DNA from: an uncultured Collinsella sp.
GTDB lineage: Bacteria; Actinomycetota; Coriobacteriia; Coriobacteriales; Coriobacteriaceae
Assembly (NCBI GenBank): GCA_900540995.1
Contig: UQHO01000021.1
Location: 1 to 33,639 of the forward strand
Direction: 5' to 3'
Length of the DNA stretch: 33,639 nucleotides
Below, one piece after another: positions 21,823 through 29,912 of the stretch. Numbering within the stretch: the first letter of the stretch is position 1; the number at the start of each line of letters is the position of its first letter. Below the pieces are notes generated by a model. The model worked only from the letters and a program-made list of their open reading frames with translations. It was not told where the DNA came from and did no database searches. The translations under genes were made by a program, and so were the position numbers.

Positions 21823-22698
21823 CTATACAAGACCCCAGGTCTTGACCTCTTGGTCGAGCCAGCCGTCGGCCAGGCGATCGCAAATCACCTGATCGACCAC
21901 AGCCGAAAGGTCGCAGCCCTTCTTGGTCGCCACGCCGTAGCCCTGCTCGCCAAACTTGACCTCGGGCTGCAGCAGCTCAACGGTCTCGTTCATGTAACCG
22001 GCCAGCGTGGAGCGGTCCATAGCAAAGACGTCGATATTGCCGGCATCGAGCGAACTCTTGATGATGGGGTAGCCGCTAAAGGCCCTAAACTCGGGCTTAC
22101 AGCTAAAGCCGTTGTCCTTGATCATCTGCTCGATCAGGCTCTGCGTGGTGGCGCCCTGGCTCACGCCAATGACCTTGCCGTCCAGATCCTCAATCGAGGT
22201 AAAGCCCGAACGCTTCTTGACCATAAGTCCCACGTAGTCGGTGCGGTACGGCGTCGAGAAATCCCAGCTCTTCTTGCGCTCGTCGGTGATGGTGTAGGTC
22301 GCCGCGACCACGTCAAGTTGGCCGTTATCGATCAGCGGGCCGCGCGTCTTGGGCGTTACGTCGGTAAACTCGACAAGCTCCTGGGCGCGGGCCTCCTTGT
22401 AGCTCACGCCAAAGACGGCAGCGGCGATCTGGTAGCACAAATCGACTTCCATGCCCTCAAAGCGGCCCTTGGCGGTGTCGTAATAGCCATAGCCGGGAAC
22501 GTCTTTCTTAACGCCGGCATTCAGATGGCCACGCGACTTGATGGCCGCAAGCTTGGACCCCTTGTCGGAGCCCTCGCCGCTGGTGGAGGTGCCGCAACCG
22601 GCAAGCGCGGTCCCCGTCAGCGCAAGCATGCCGGCGCCAGCCAGCTGCAAAAAGTGACGGCGCGACACGGCCGCCCTCGTCATATCCGTCATGTCCAT
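21823..22698 (-). CDS. Amino-acid ABC transporter substrate-binding lipoprotein
   Basis: An extracellular solute-binding protein family 3 member, 291 residues. The signal peptide has a twin-arginine motif SRRHFLQ, a hydrophobic core and the lipobox LAGC, so it is probably exported folded and lipid-anchored. Mature motifs: RGHLNAGVKKDVPGYGYYD, GRFEGMEVDLCYQIA, QLDVVAATYTITDERKKSWD, FSTPYRTDYVGLMV and GVSQGATTQSLIE, including the Arg and Asp usually holding the amino-acid head group. ATG 22698 was chosen among GTG 22701, ATG 22698 and ATG 22692; none has a strong ribosome site, so coupling to the ATPase gene 8 bases upstream is likely. Confidence 0.92.
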   Translation of the reverse strand: MDMTDMTRAAVSRRHFLQLAGAGMLALTGTALAGCGTSTSGEGSDKGSKLAAIKSRGHLNAGVKKDVPGYGYYDTAKGRFEGMEVDLCYQIAAAVFGVSYKEARAQELVEFTDVTPKTRGPLIDNGQLDVVAATYTITDERKKSWDFSTPYRTDYVGLMVKKRSGFTSIEDLDGKVIGVSQGATTQSLIEQMIKDNGFSCKPEFRAFSGYPIIKSSLDAGNIDVFAMDRSTLAGYMNETVELLQPEVKFGEQGYGVATKKGCDLSAVVDQVICDRLADGWLDQEVKTWGLV

Positions 22699-22706
22699 CA
22701 CCGCGC

Positions 22707-23438
22707 CTAGTGCAAAATCTTGGACAGGAACTCGCGGCAGCGCGGGTTCTCGGGGTTATCGAAGAAGTGCTCGGGCGTGCCCTCCTCCAGGATGCGGCCG
22801 TCCTCCATAAAGATGACGCGGTCGGCCACCTGGCGCGCAAAGCCCATCTCGTGCGTCACGCAGATCATGGTGATGTCCTCCTGCGCGAGCTCAATCATAA
22901 CGTCCAGAACCTCCTGGACCATCTCGGGGTCGAGCGCCGAGGTCGGCTCGTCAAACAGGATGATGGGCTGCTTGGTGCACAGGGCACGGGCGATGGCGAT
23001 GCGCTGCTGCTGACCACCCGAGAGATTCTGCGGATACTCGCCGGCCTTATGCGCCATGCCGACGCGCTTGAGCGCGGCGATGGCGATCTCGGTCGCCTCC
23101 TCCTTGCTCTTCTTTTGCAGCTTGATGGGCGCGAGCGTCAGGTTGCCCAGCACCGTCATGTTGGGATACAGGTTGAACTGCTGAAACACCATGGAGCTGT
23201 ACTTGCGAGCCATCTCCAGGTGGTTCTTTTTGGTGAGCGGCGTACCGTCGATGACGACCTCGCCCGACGTGGGCTCCTCCAGATAATCGACGCAACGGAT
23301 GAGCGTCGACTTACCCGAGCCGGAAGGCCCGATCATTACGAGCTTCTCACCGCGCTTGACGGTGAGGTTGATATCTTTGAGCACATGCAGGTCGCCAAAG
23401 TACTTGTTGAGATGCTTGATCTCGATCATGTCTGCCAT
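22707..23438 (-). CDS. Amino-acid ABC transporter ATP-binding protein (GlnQ/GluA type)
   Basis: A 243-residue polar amino-acid importer ATPase: Walker A GPSGSGKSTLIR, Q-loop MVFQQFNLYPNMTVLGN, signature LSGGQQQR, Walker B ILFDEPTSALDPEM, and the CVTHEMGFARQVADR switch. A GGGAAGGG ribosome site precedes ATG 23438. It is the first gene of a four-gene operon reading leftwards. Confidence 0.96.
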   Translation of the reverse strand: MADMIEIKHLNKYFGDLHVLKDINLTVKRGEKLVMIGPSGSGKSTLIRCVDYLEEPTSGEVVIDGTPLTKKNHLEMARKYSSMVFQQFNLYPNMTVLGNLTLAPIKLQKKSKEEATEIAIAALKRVGMAHKAGEYPQNLSGGQQQRIAIARALCTKQPIILFDEPTSALDPEMVQEVLDVMIELAQEDITMICVTHEMGFARQVADRVIFMEDGRILEEGTPEHFFDNPENPRCREFLSKILH

Positions 23439-23473
23439 GAATGTCCCTTCCCTGCGTTTACACGAGTTGAACT

Positions 23474-23479
23474 ATTGTA
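23474..23479 (-). promoter_or_regulatory. -10 box of the amino-acid importer operon
   Basis: TACAAT on the minus strand, about 36 bases before the ATPase start. No recognisable -35 box at the expected distance. Confidence 0.45.
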
Positions 23480-23543
23480 CGGAAAGAACCACGTTTCCGC
23501 AGCCCACACTACATTCCCGTAAAGAACCCGCAACCTTCCACCC

Positions 23544-23612
23544 ACTCATTGGGGACAGACTTAAATGAGTACCCGCTCATTGGGTGCTCATTTAAGCCTG
23601 TCCCCAATGAGT
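23544..23612. repeat. Twin GGGGACAG palindrome (two inverted units)
   Basis: Unit 1: ACTCATT - GGGGACAGACTTA - AATGAGT (23544-23570). Unit 2 is its inverse (23587-23612). The two 26-base halves (23544-23569 and 23587-23612) are inverted copies with one mismatch, around a central ACCC-GCTCATT-GGGT. Each unit can fold alone or the whole can fold as one long hairpin. Confidence 0.8.
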
Positions 23613-23622
23613 ACTCAGCCCA

Positions 23623-23658
23623 GAAAAAAGGGGCGCGACCGCAATGGTCACGCCCCTC
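23623..23658 (-). terminator. Rho-independent terminator after the yqeY gene
   Basis: On the minus strand, AGGGGCGTGACC pairs with GGTCGCGCCCCT around ATTGC, followed by TTTTTCTG. Confidence 0.88.
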
Positions 23659-23684
23659 AGCCTCAACTGTGTACCGCTCGGCCC

Positions 23685-24128
23685 CTACGCGAGGCGGGCT
23701 CCGACAATCTTTGCTGCTGCCGGCTTATCGAAGTTGCCGCCAGTGGCCTTGCCCAGAGCACCCATGACCTGGCCCATCTGCTTCTTAGAGGTCGCACCCA
23801 GCTCGGCGATAACCTGCTCGATCAGGGCCTCGAGCTCCTCGCCCGAAACCTGCGCGGGCAGCAGGCTCTCCAGAATCTTGACCTGCTCGGTCAGGTTGTC
23901 GGTACGCTCCTGGTCGGTACCGGCCTTGATGGACATCTCCAGCGTCTCGCTCGTCTGCTTAATCAGACGCTTGATCATGCTGTTGACGTCTTCCTCGGTC
24001 ACGTCGCGGCGCTCGTTAACCTCGATGTTCTTTACCTCGGCCTTGACCTGGCGGATGATGGACAGACGAACCTTGTCCTTGGCCTTCATGGCCGCGATCA
24101 TTTCCTTCTGCAGCTCTTCGTTAGTCAT
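23685..24128 (-). CDS. yqeY: GatB/YqeY domain protein
   Basis: A 147-residue stand-alone YqeY protein, all-helical and related to the tail domain of the GatB subunit of the tRNA amidotransferase. Typical features: the start MTNEELQKEMIAAMKAKDKVR, LSIIRQVKAEVKN, the middle VNSMIKRLIKQ, and the C-terminal GATSKKQMGQVMGALGKATG with the final KIVGARLA. AGGAGGA precedes ATG 24128. The biological role is poorly known, although a tRNA-related function is suspected. It lies 54 bases after the parvulin gene and may share its transcript. Confidence 0.92.
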   Translation of the reverse strand: MTNEELQKEMIAAMKAKDKVRLSIIRQVKAEVKNIEVNERRDVTEEDVNSMIKRLIKQTSETLEMSIKAGTDQERTDNLTEQVKILESLLPAQVSGEELEALIEQVIAELGATSKKQMGQVMGALGKATGGNFDKPAAAKIVGARLA

Positions 24129-24182
24129 CTGTAAATCCTCCTCAATAGCGTGGACGGCACTCGCGCGAGCACCGCCCCATGA

Positions 24183-25406
24183 TTACTCAGTCGTCGACGA
24201 ATCGTCGGTCGAACTCTTGGTGACGCCCTTCAGGCTGACGTTGTACGGCACGTCCTTGGGCATGGGGTTAACGGTGATGTCGGCGTCTTTCTTGTACTGC
24301 TCCAGCCACTCGCTGTACGCGGTGCTGGCCGCCTGCGTCTTCACCACGTTTGAGACATACTTCTTGATGGCCTTGGGCACCCGCTTGATGTCATCGACCT
24401 GGTTATCGACGTGGAAGTAGTCGGTGCACTTGATGATGTGGTAGCCGTAGGTCGACTCGACGACGTCGCTCACGTCGCCCTTGTTGAGGCCCTCGAGCGC
24501 CGTCTGGTAGCTGTCGACGAAGGTGGTGAGCTTGTCCCAACCCACATCGCCCTTCTTCTCCTTGGAACCGGTGTCCTCGGAGTACTGCTCCACGGCATCC
24601 TCAAAGCTCAGCTCGCCGGAGTTGATCTTGTCCAGGCACTCCTGCGCCTTGGCCTTGGCGGCAGCCTTGTCCTCGTCGGACGCGTCGGAATCGACCTTGA
24701 TCAGGATATTCGACGAACGGCGGGCGTCGTTGTAGTTGGACAGGTTCTCGTTGATGTAATCGACGATCTCGCTGTCCTTGGGCTTGCTGGTGGGTGCCAC
24801 GGCATCCTTGAGCTTCTGCTGTGCCAAGCTCTCCTTGAGCGAATCCTTGTAGGTGTCCTCGGTGTAGCCGTAGGTCTTGAGGGTCTTCTTAAAGGTCTTG
24901 GCGCCGCCCGCGCTCTTGCACGCGTCCTTCCAAGCCTTCTCGACTTCCTCGTCCGAGACGGTCACGCCGTTCTCCTTCTGCGCCTGCTGAAGCAGAATCT
25001 GCTGCGTGTAGGAGTCGATGAGCTGCTTGCGGTACTTCTTGGGCGTGAGGTCGTTGTCGACCAGGTACTGTGCCCAGTCCTCGTCCTTGGTGTAGCCGTA
25101 GGACGTGCGCATGCTCATGATCTGCTTGGTCACGGTGTCCTCGGTGAGGTTGGTGCCGTTGATGGTGGCAGCCACACCGCCGGTGAGCTTGTAGCCCGAG
25201 CCGGTGTCCTCGGCTTGCGACATCAGGCCGGAGCACGCCATGGCCGAGACGGAAAGCAGCATCGCCAGTACGCCGATGACCACCAGGACAATCTTGACGG
25301 TCTTGGAAACGTAGGTCTTGCGCTGCTTCTTGCGAGAGCTGGAGGCGGCGCGGGACCGTTGCTCGGGCGTCGGCGCGGCCTCGGGGTTCTTTTTCTTGTT
25401 TGCCAT
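24183..25406 (-). CDS. Membrane-anchored parvulin-type peptidyl-prolyl isomerase (PrsA/SurA-like)
   Basis: An extracytoplasmic folding factor of 407 residues. A basic cytoplasmic tail (about 35 residues, many Lys/Arg) precedes a single hydrophobic segment (about 36-58) ending in AMACSG, which resembles a lipobox but follows a much longer N-region than usual, so anchoring may be by helix rather than lipid. A SurA_N-like helical domain follows, then a parvulin domain (about 225-345: RSSNILIKVDS, SFEDAVEQYSEDTGSKEKKG, VGWDKLT, VVESTYGYHIIKC). The tail is Ser/Thr-rich. It probably assists folding of secreted proteins such as the surface proteins here. The start has AAAGG 8 bases upstream. Confidence 0.88.
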   Translation of the reverse strand: MANKKKNPEAAPTPEQRSRAASSSRKKQRKTYVSKTVKIVLVVIGVLAMLLSVSAMACSGLMSQAEDTGSGYKLTGGVAATINGTNLTEDTVTKQIMSMRTSYGYTKDEDWAQYLVDNDLTPKKYRKQLIDSYTQQILLQQAQKENGVTVSDEEVEKAWKDACKSAGGAKTFKKTLKTYGYTEDTYKDSLKESLAQQKLKDAVAPTSKPKDSEIVDYINENLSNYNDARRSSNILIKVDSDASDEDKAAAKAKAQECLDKINSGELSFEDAVEQYSEDTGSKEKKGDVGWDKLTTFVDSYQTALEGLNKGDVSDVVESTYGYHIIKCTDYFHVDNQVDDIKRVPKAIKKYVSNVVKTQAASTAYSEWLEQYKKDADITVNPMPKDVPYNVSLKGVTKSSTDDSSTTE

Positions 25407-25473
25407 GTTTGGCCTTTCGCATCACGAATCGAACAAACGCCATTGTGTCACAACGCGGCCCCCGCGACACACC

Positions 25474-25526
25474 TGGTGCAAAGGGGACAGGTTAATCTGC
25501 ACCATTTTGGTGCAAAGGGGACAGGG
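25474..25526. repeat. GGGGACAGG repeat with TGGTGCA arms (one and a half units)
   Basis: TGGTGCA (25474-25480) - AAGGGGACAGGTTAATC - TGCACCA (25498-25504), immediately followed by a second TGGTGCA (25508-25514) and AAGGGGACAGGG without its closing arm. Confidence 0.75.
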
Positions 25527-25535
25527 CTGGCAGCT

Positions 25536-25608
25536 GGCAGTTAGGGACGTTCCTTTTCTGCCGGCACTTGGGGACTGTCCCTAACTGCCGGCAGAAAAGG
25601 AACGTCCC
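25536..25608. repeat. Overlapping palindromes able to form alternative hairpins
   Basis: Hairpin I: GGCAGTTAGGGAC (25536-25548) with GTCCCTAACTGCC (25577-25589). Hairpin II: a perfect 23-bp stem, 25544-25566 with 25586-25608, beginning GGGACGTTCC. The arms overlap, so one excludes the other. It sits between the PTS gene end and the parvulin promoter. Confidence 0.8.
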
Positions 25609-25630
25609 CGGGCGCCGGCTTAGCCCAACC

Positions 25631-26095
25631 TTAGAAGTGGCGGCGGATGGCGTCGACCATGCCCCGGGGCGTGGTCTGGCCGAGCACGTCGGCTGCGGCG
25701 TCGGCGTCCATAAAGATATTCATGAGCGCCTGCAGCGCCTCGACCTGGCCGCCTGGCTCAGAAATACCCAGGTTGATGATGATCTGCGCCGGCACGGGAG
25801 CGCCCATGCCCGCCATGGCGTTAAACGTCACGGGCGCGGCCGGCTTTACCACGGCGATGTAGGGCTTAGCCACAAACCCCGGGTCGGTATGCGGAATGGC
25901 GATGTTGGCAGCCGGCATGGCAAGCCCCGTGGGATAGGCGTCCTCGCGCGTGCGGACGGCGTCGAGCCAGCCCTCGGCAATGAAACCGCGCGGGGCAAGC
26001 TCGCCCTCGAGCCGCGCAAAGACCTCATCCGGCGTCGCGCACTCCCAATCAAAAAACACCAGTTCAGGCGTAAACAGCGCTTCGTTATCCGCCAT
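25631..26095 (-). CDS. Orphan PTS EIIA protein (fructose/mannitol/Ntr type)
   Basis: A 154-residue phosphotransferase IIA domain that would carry phosphate from HPr on His69 within AMPAANIAIPHTDP, the family's active site, preceded by VRTREDAYPTGL. The C-terminal ALMNIFMDADAAADVLGQ helix fits GatA/FruA-type IIA domains. No EIIB or EIIC gene is adjacent, so it is either a subunit of a transporter encoded elsewhere or a regulatory EIIA. AGAGAGGTG precedes ATG 26095. Palindromic repeats flank it on both sides. Confidence 0.85.
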   Translation of the reverse strand: MADNEALFTPELVFFDWECATPDEVFARLEGELAPRGFIAEGWLDAVRTREDAYPTGLAMPAANIAIPHTDPGFVAKPYIAVVKPAAPVTFNAMAGMGAPVPAQIIINLGISEPGGQVEALQALMNIFMDADAAADVLGQTTPRGMVDAIRRHF

Positions 26096-26113
26096 GCGCT
26101 CACCTCTCTCACC

Positions 26114-26169
26114 TAGTCATCGGGGACGTTCTTGAATGACTAGTCGTTTGAGAACATCCCCGATGACTA
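26114..26169. repeat. Twin GGGGAC palindrome with TAGTCAT arms
   Basis: Unit 1: TAGTCAT (26114-26120) - CGGGGACGTTCTTGA - ATGACTA (26136-26142). Unit 2, inverted and overlapping by two bases: TAGTCGT - TTGAGAACATCCCCG - ATGACTA (26163-26169). Same layout as 23544-23612 but with unrelated arms. Confidence 0.8.
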
Positions 26170-26171
26170 CC

Positions 26172-26217
26172 TAAAACAAAAGGTGGCCACTCGCGCCTTG
26201 GCGCCAATGACCACCCT
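26172..26217 (-). terminator. Terminator after purN
   Basis: On the minus strand, GGTGGTCAT pairs with GTGGCCACC (with an inner GGCGCC-containing loop), followed by TTTTGTTTT. Confidence 0.8.
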
Positions 26218-26247
26218 GACTACTCGGCTAAATTGTACTGTGCGCCG

Positions 26248-26949
26248 CTAGCCACGAGGCGCATCAATTGCGACCTTGCCGCTCTCCAGCACGTGGACGC
26301 GACCGTCGGCGAGCATTTGCACGACCTCGGGATACAGCACGTGCTCGATCGCGTGGATGTGCTCCTCGAGCGTGTCGACATCCCAACCCTCCTCAACAGC
26401 CAGCGCGCGCTGGGCGATGATGGGACCGTTGTCGTAGATCTCGTTGGCAAAGTGCACGGTCACGCCGGTCACCTTGACGCCGCGAGCAAACGCATCGTCA
26501 ATCGCATGGGCGCCGGTAAAGCTCGGCAGCAGCGCCGGATGCAGATTGACCACGCGGTTGGGAAACGCCGCCAGCAGCGGCGTATGCACCATGCGCATGT
26601 AACCGGCCATGACCACGTACTCGCAGCCGCGCTCGAGCAGCTCGTGCGCGATGATCTCATCGGCAGCGATGGGGTCGGCGTACACATCCTTGGACAGCGT
26701 GAGCGTCTGGATGCCAGCACGCTCGGCACGCTGCAGTCCCTTGGCCGAAGGACGGCTCGACACCACAAGCTCAATCGATGCGTTGAGCTTGCCGGCGGCG
26801 ATCAGGTCGATCAGCGCCTGCAGGTTGGTGCCCGAACCGCTGATGAGCACGCCAATCTTGAGCGGCGCGGCCGTATCGGTGCCGGTCGGACGGGTGTAGG
26901 GCACAAAGCCCAGGCCCTCGCCAGCAGCCATCTGCTCGTTAGCGCTCAT
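26248..26949 (-). CDS. purN: Phosphoribosylglycinamide formyltransferase
   Basis: Third step of purine synthesis: transfers formyl from 10-formyl-tetrahydrofolate to GAR. The 233-residue product has KIGVLISGSGTNLQALID (after about 32 extra N-terminal residues), MAGYMRMV, and the catalytic region NLHPALLPSFTGAHAIDDAF followed by GVTVHFANEIYDNGPIIAQ, with the Asn, His and Asp triad. ATG 26949 overlaps the purM end by 11 bases; a later Met (26931) is possible. The N-terminal tail (SANEQMAAGEGLGFVPYTRP) is longer than usual for PurN. It is co-transcribed with purM. Confidence 0.94.
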   Translation of the reverse strand: MSANEQMAAGEGLGFVPYTRPTGTDTAAPLKIGVLISGSGTNLQALIDLIAAGKLNASIELVVSSRPSAKGLQRAERAGIQTLTLSKDVYADPIAADEIIAHELLERGCEYVVMAGYMRMVHTPLLAAFPNRVVNLHPALLPSFTGAHAIDDAFARGVKVTGVTVHFANEIYDNGPIIAQRALAVEEGWDVDTLEEHIHAIEHVLYPEVVQMLADGRVHVLESGKVAIDAPRG

Positions 26950-28042
26950 CGGAGTACACGACCTTACCGGAACCCTCGACGCACTCGCCCACGCGGAACG
27001 GCTTCTCGCCGAGCGCAACCAGAGCCTCGGTCACAGCGGCCTCGTCCTCGGGGGCAACGATCAGGCACAGGCCAACGCCCATGTTGAAGGTCTTGCACGC
27101 CTCGTTGGGCGCAAGCTCGGCCTGGCGCGACACGTAGGTGATGACGGGAGGAACGTCCCAACCCATCTCGGCACCGTTGCGGGTGACCACGGCGTCGACG
27201 TCGTCGGCGAGCGCGCGGTTGAGGTTCTCGGTGATGCCGCCGCCGGTGATGTGGGCGATGGCATGCACGTTGGCGCCGCCGCGCAGCAGCTCCAGAATCG
27301 GCTTGACGTAGATGCGCGTGGGGGCCAGCAGAGCGTCTGCCAGCGATGCGCCGCCGAGCTCCTCGAGCGGGCGGCTCAGCTCCTCGGCCTTAGCGGCGGC
27401 CTCGGGCGTGCCCGGCTTAATGCCGTCGACACCGATGACCTTGCGCACGAGTGAGTAGCCGTTGGAGTGCACGCCGGTGGAAGGCAGACCCAGGATCACG
27501 TCGCCGGGACGGACATTCGCGGGGTCGAGCATCTTGGGACGATCGACGACGCCCACGGTAAAGCCGGCGAGGTCGTAGTCGGCCGGAGCCATGACGCCCG
27601 GATGCTCGGCCATCTCGCCGCCCACGAGCGCGCAGCCCGCGAGCTTGCAGCCGTCGGCCACACCCTTGATGATCTTTGCCATGTGCTCGGCCTCGATGTG
27701 ACCGATGGCAACGTAGTCCAGGAAGAACAGCGGCTCGGCGCCCGAAGCCAGAATGTCGTTGACGCACATAGCGACCAGGTCCTGGCCCACCGTCTCGTGA
27801 CGGTCCATGATCTGGGCGAGCACGAGCTTGGTGCCCACGCCATCGGTACCGCTAATCAGAATCGGGTCTTCCATATCCTTAATCGCGGCGGCCGAGAATA
27901 AGCCACCAAAGCCACCGATACCGCCGATGACCTCGGGACGGTTGGTGTCCTTGACCATCTGCTTAATAGCGTCGACGGCGCGGCCACCCTCGGCGGTATC
28001 GACGCCGGCATCCTCATACGTCACATGCTTGCTATCGCTCAT
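26939..28042 (-). CDS. purM: Phosphoribosylformylglycinamidine cyclo-ligase (AIR synthetase)
   Basis: Fifth step of purine synthesis, closing the imidazole ring with ATP. The 367-residue chain shows the Gly-rich GGIGGFGGLFS, ILISGTDGVGTKLVLAQ, the DLVAMCVNDILASGAEPLFF block, CALVGGEMAEHPG, GLPSTGVHSNGYSLVRKV and AHITGGGITENLNRAL. A GGAAGG site precedes ATG 28042. It lies between purF and purN; 157 bases holding two hairpins separate it from purF. Confidence 0.97.
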   Translation of the reverse strand: MSDSKHVTYEDAGVDTAEGGRAVDAIKQMVKDTNRPEVIGGIGGFGGLFSAAAIKDMEDPILISGTDGVGTKLVLAQIMDRHETVGQDLVAMCVNDILASGAEPLFFLDYVAIGHIEAEHMAKIIKGVADGCKLAGCALVGGEMAEHPGVMAPADYDLAGFTVGVVDRPKMLDPANVRPGDVILGLPSTGVHSNGYSLVRKVIGVDGIKPGTPEAAAKAEELSRPLEELGGASLADALLAPTRIYVKPILELLRGGANVHAIAHITGGGITENLNRALADDVDAVVTRNGAEMGWDVPPVITYVSRQAELAPNEACKTFNMGVGLCLIVAPEDEAAVTEALVALGEKPFRVGECVEGSGKVVYSDER

Positions 28043-28111
28043 CTGAGCCTTCCTCTCCCACTACCGTGGCGCCGCGCGGGCGCCAAACGGTGCTCATAGT
28101 TGCGTTCATTT

Positions 28112-28138
28112 CGGCGCGCGCCATAACAGCACGCGCCG
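28112..28138. repeat. GC-rich hairpin between purF and purM
   Basis: CGGCGCG pairs with CGCGCCG around CGCCATAACAGCA. No T-run, so possibly an mRNA stability or attenuation element. Confidence 0.35.
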
Positions 28139-28160
28139 TCATATCAACAAAACAGCAGGT

Positions 28161-28201
28161 AAAACCGACCAAAATGAACCTGTCCCTACATGGCAGGTTT
28201 T
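28161..28201. repeat. Palindromic GGGACAGG element ending in the purF stop codon
   Basis: AAAACCGACC (28161-28170) pairs imperfectly with GGCAGGTTTT (28192-28201) around AAAATGAACCTGTCCC. Its last bases are part of the purF TAA. Inverted relative of the element at the pth stop. Confidence 0.65.
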
Positions 28202-29870
28202 AGGCCTCGCCGTGCTTCTCTTCCCAGCTGCGGTCGTCGTATTTCTCGACCACGGCGTCGTCGTCAAAATGCAACGGCTTATCCAGGTTGCGGGGCTTAA
28301 AGCCCTCCATGAACTTGTCGCGGCCAAAACTCTCGGGAATCGCTACGGGGTAGCGGCCGGTAAAGCACGCATCGCAGTAACCGCCCTTGGGCATGACCTT
28401 CAGCAGGCCCTCGACCGAAAGGAAAGCCAGCGAATCGGCGCCGATATACTCGCAAATCTCGTCGACCGTCTTGTTGGCGCTGATAAGCTGCGACTGCACG
28501 TCGGTATCGATACCGTAGAAACACGGCCAGATGACCTCGGGCGAGTTGATGCGGATATGAATCTCCTTGGCGCCAGCGTTGCGCAGCATCTTGACGAGCT
28601 GCACCATGGTGGTGCCGCGCACGATGGAGTCGTCGATGACGACCAGGCGCTTGCCCTCGATGTTGTCGCGCAGCGGGTTGAGCTTCATGCGCACGCCCAT
28701 GGCGCGCAGCTCCTGCGTGGGCTCGATAAACGTACGGCCCACGTAGCGGTTCTTGATGAGACCCTCGCCAAAGGGAATACCGCTCTCGTGCGAATACCCC
28801 TCCGCGGGCGGCAGGCCGGAGTCGGGCACGCCGATGACCAGGTCGGCCTCGACGGGCTCCTCGTGTGCCAACTGACGACCCATGTCGTAACGGCAGGCAT
28901 AGACGCTCTTGCCGTTCATGATGGAGTCGGGACGGGCGAAGTAGACCTGCTCAAAGATGCAGTTGGCGGGCTCTTCGGCTGCAGGCACGCCCTGCTCGGA
29001 TACCAGACCCTCGGCGCTGATGCGCAAGATCTCGCCGGGATGGACGTCACGGACGTACTCGGCACCCACGATGTCGAGTGCACAGGTCTCGGAAGCAACA
29101 ACCCAGCCGCCGGCGCGCGTGACATGGACGGCGGAGTCGACCGTCGTGGCGCCGTCTTGCGAGGGCAGCTGCGAAACGGCTGCGGCATCGGCCTGGTCCA
29201 GACCCTCGTCCACCAGCTTGCCCAGCACGAGTGGGCGAATGCCGTGCGGATCGCGGAATGCGTAGAGCGCCTGCTCGTTGATGAGCGTCATGGCGTAGCC
29301 GCCGCGCACGAGCTCCATGGCCTTGCGAATGCCCTCGCGCAGATGACCCGTACGCTGGGTAAAGTAGCCGATAAGCTTGGTCGCGACCTCGGAATCCGAA
29401 TTGGAGAGGAACGGCACGCCCAGCTCGATCAGCTGGCGGCGCAGCTCGTCGGTGTTGACGAGGGTGCCGTTGTGAGCAAGCGCGATAATGACGCTGTTGA
29501 TGGTAGAAAGATGCGGCTGCGAGGCTTCCCAGCTCTTGGCGCCGGCGGTGCCGTAGCGCACATGGCCCACAGCCAGCTGGCCGGAGAGCGTCGACAAGTC
29601 GGCATTGGAGAACACACGGTCGAGCAGGCCCAGATCCTTGCGGACCATAACCGTGCCGCCGTCACCCACGGCGATTCCCGCCGATTCCTGGCCACGGTGC
29701 TGCAGCGCACGCAGGCCAAAGTACGTCAGTCGAGCCACGTCGCGATCGGGTGCCCATACGCCGAAAATGCCACATTCCTCATGCAGCTGGTCGGAGTCCG
29801 GATCATACGTCGACATGGTGTTCACCTGTCCCGCGGCACGCTCGGCCGCGCGGATGGTTTCTTGAGACAT
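28200..29870 (-). CDS. purF: Amidophosphoribosyltransferase
   Basis: Commits PRPP to purine synthesis using glutamine. The 556 residues resemble the Bacillus-type enzyme: a propeptide, then the catalytic Cys33 in EECGIFGVWAPD (exposed after cleavage), ALQHRGQESAGIA, GHVRYGTAG, ALAHNGTLVN, and the PRPP loop VVIDDSIVRGTTMVQL. The four Fe-S cysteines of that group are present (NCIFEQVYF, WPCFYG, YCDACF). The start at 29870 has GAGGGG; a second Met (29816, MSTYDP) with AGGTG would give a 14-residue propeptide, closer to the usual 11, and cannot be excluded. It heads the purF-purM-purN cluster. Confidence 0.96.
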   Translation of the reverse strand: MSQETIRAAERAAGQVNTMSTYDPDSDQLHEECGIFGVWAPDRDVARLTYFGLRALQHRGQESAGIAVGDGGTVMVRKDLGLLDRVFSNADLSTLSGQLAVGHVRYGTAGAKSWEASQPHLSTINSVIIALAHNGTLVNTDELRRQLIELGVPFLSNSDSEVATKLIGYFTQRTGHLREGIRKAMELVRGGYAMTLINEQALYAFRDPHGIRPLVLGKLVDEGLDQADAAAVSQLPSQDGATTVDSAVHVTRAGGWVVASETCALDIVGAEYVRDVHPGEILRISAEGLVSEQGVPAAEEPANCIFEQVYFARPDSIMNGKSVYACRYDMGRQLAHEEPVEADLVIGVPDSGLPPAEGYSHESGIPFGEGLIKNRYVGRTFIEPTQELRAMGVRMKLNPLRDNIEGKRLVVIDDSIVRGTTMVQLVKMLRNAGAKEIHIRINSPEVIWPCFYGIDTDVQSQLISANKTVDEICEYIGADSLAFLSVEGLLKVMPKGGYCDACFTGRYPVAIPESFGRDKFMEGFKPRNLDKPLHFDDDAVVEKYDDRSWEEKHGEA

Positions 29871-29912
29871 GGCATCCCCTCAGAGCCTCGTATTTTTGGC
29901 GTTACCCGCTTT

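Noticed and set aside
25474..25526. Possible CRISPR-like repeats (TGGTGCAAAGGGGACAGG twice)
   Set aside because: Only two copies, spacing too short and inverted arms present; it belongs to the GGGAC palindrome group. No CRISPR array or cas gene is seen in the window.
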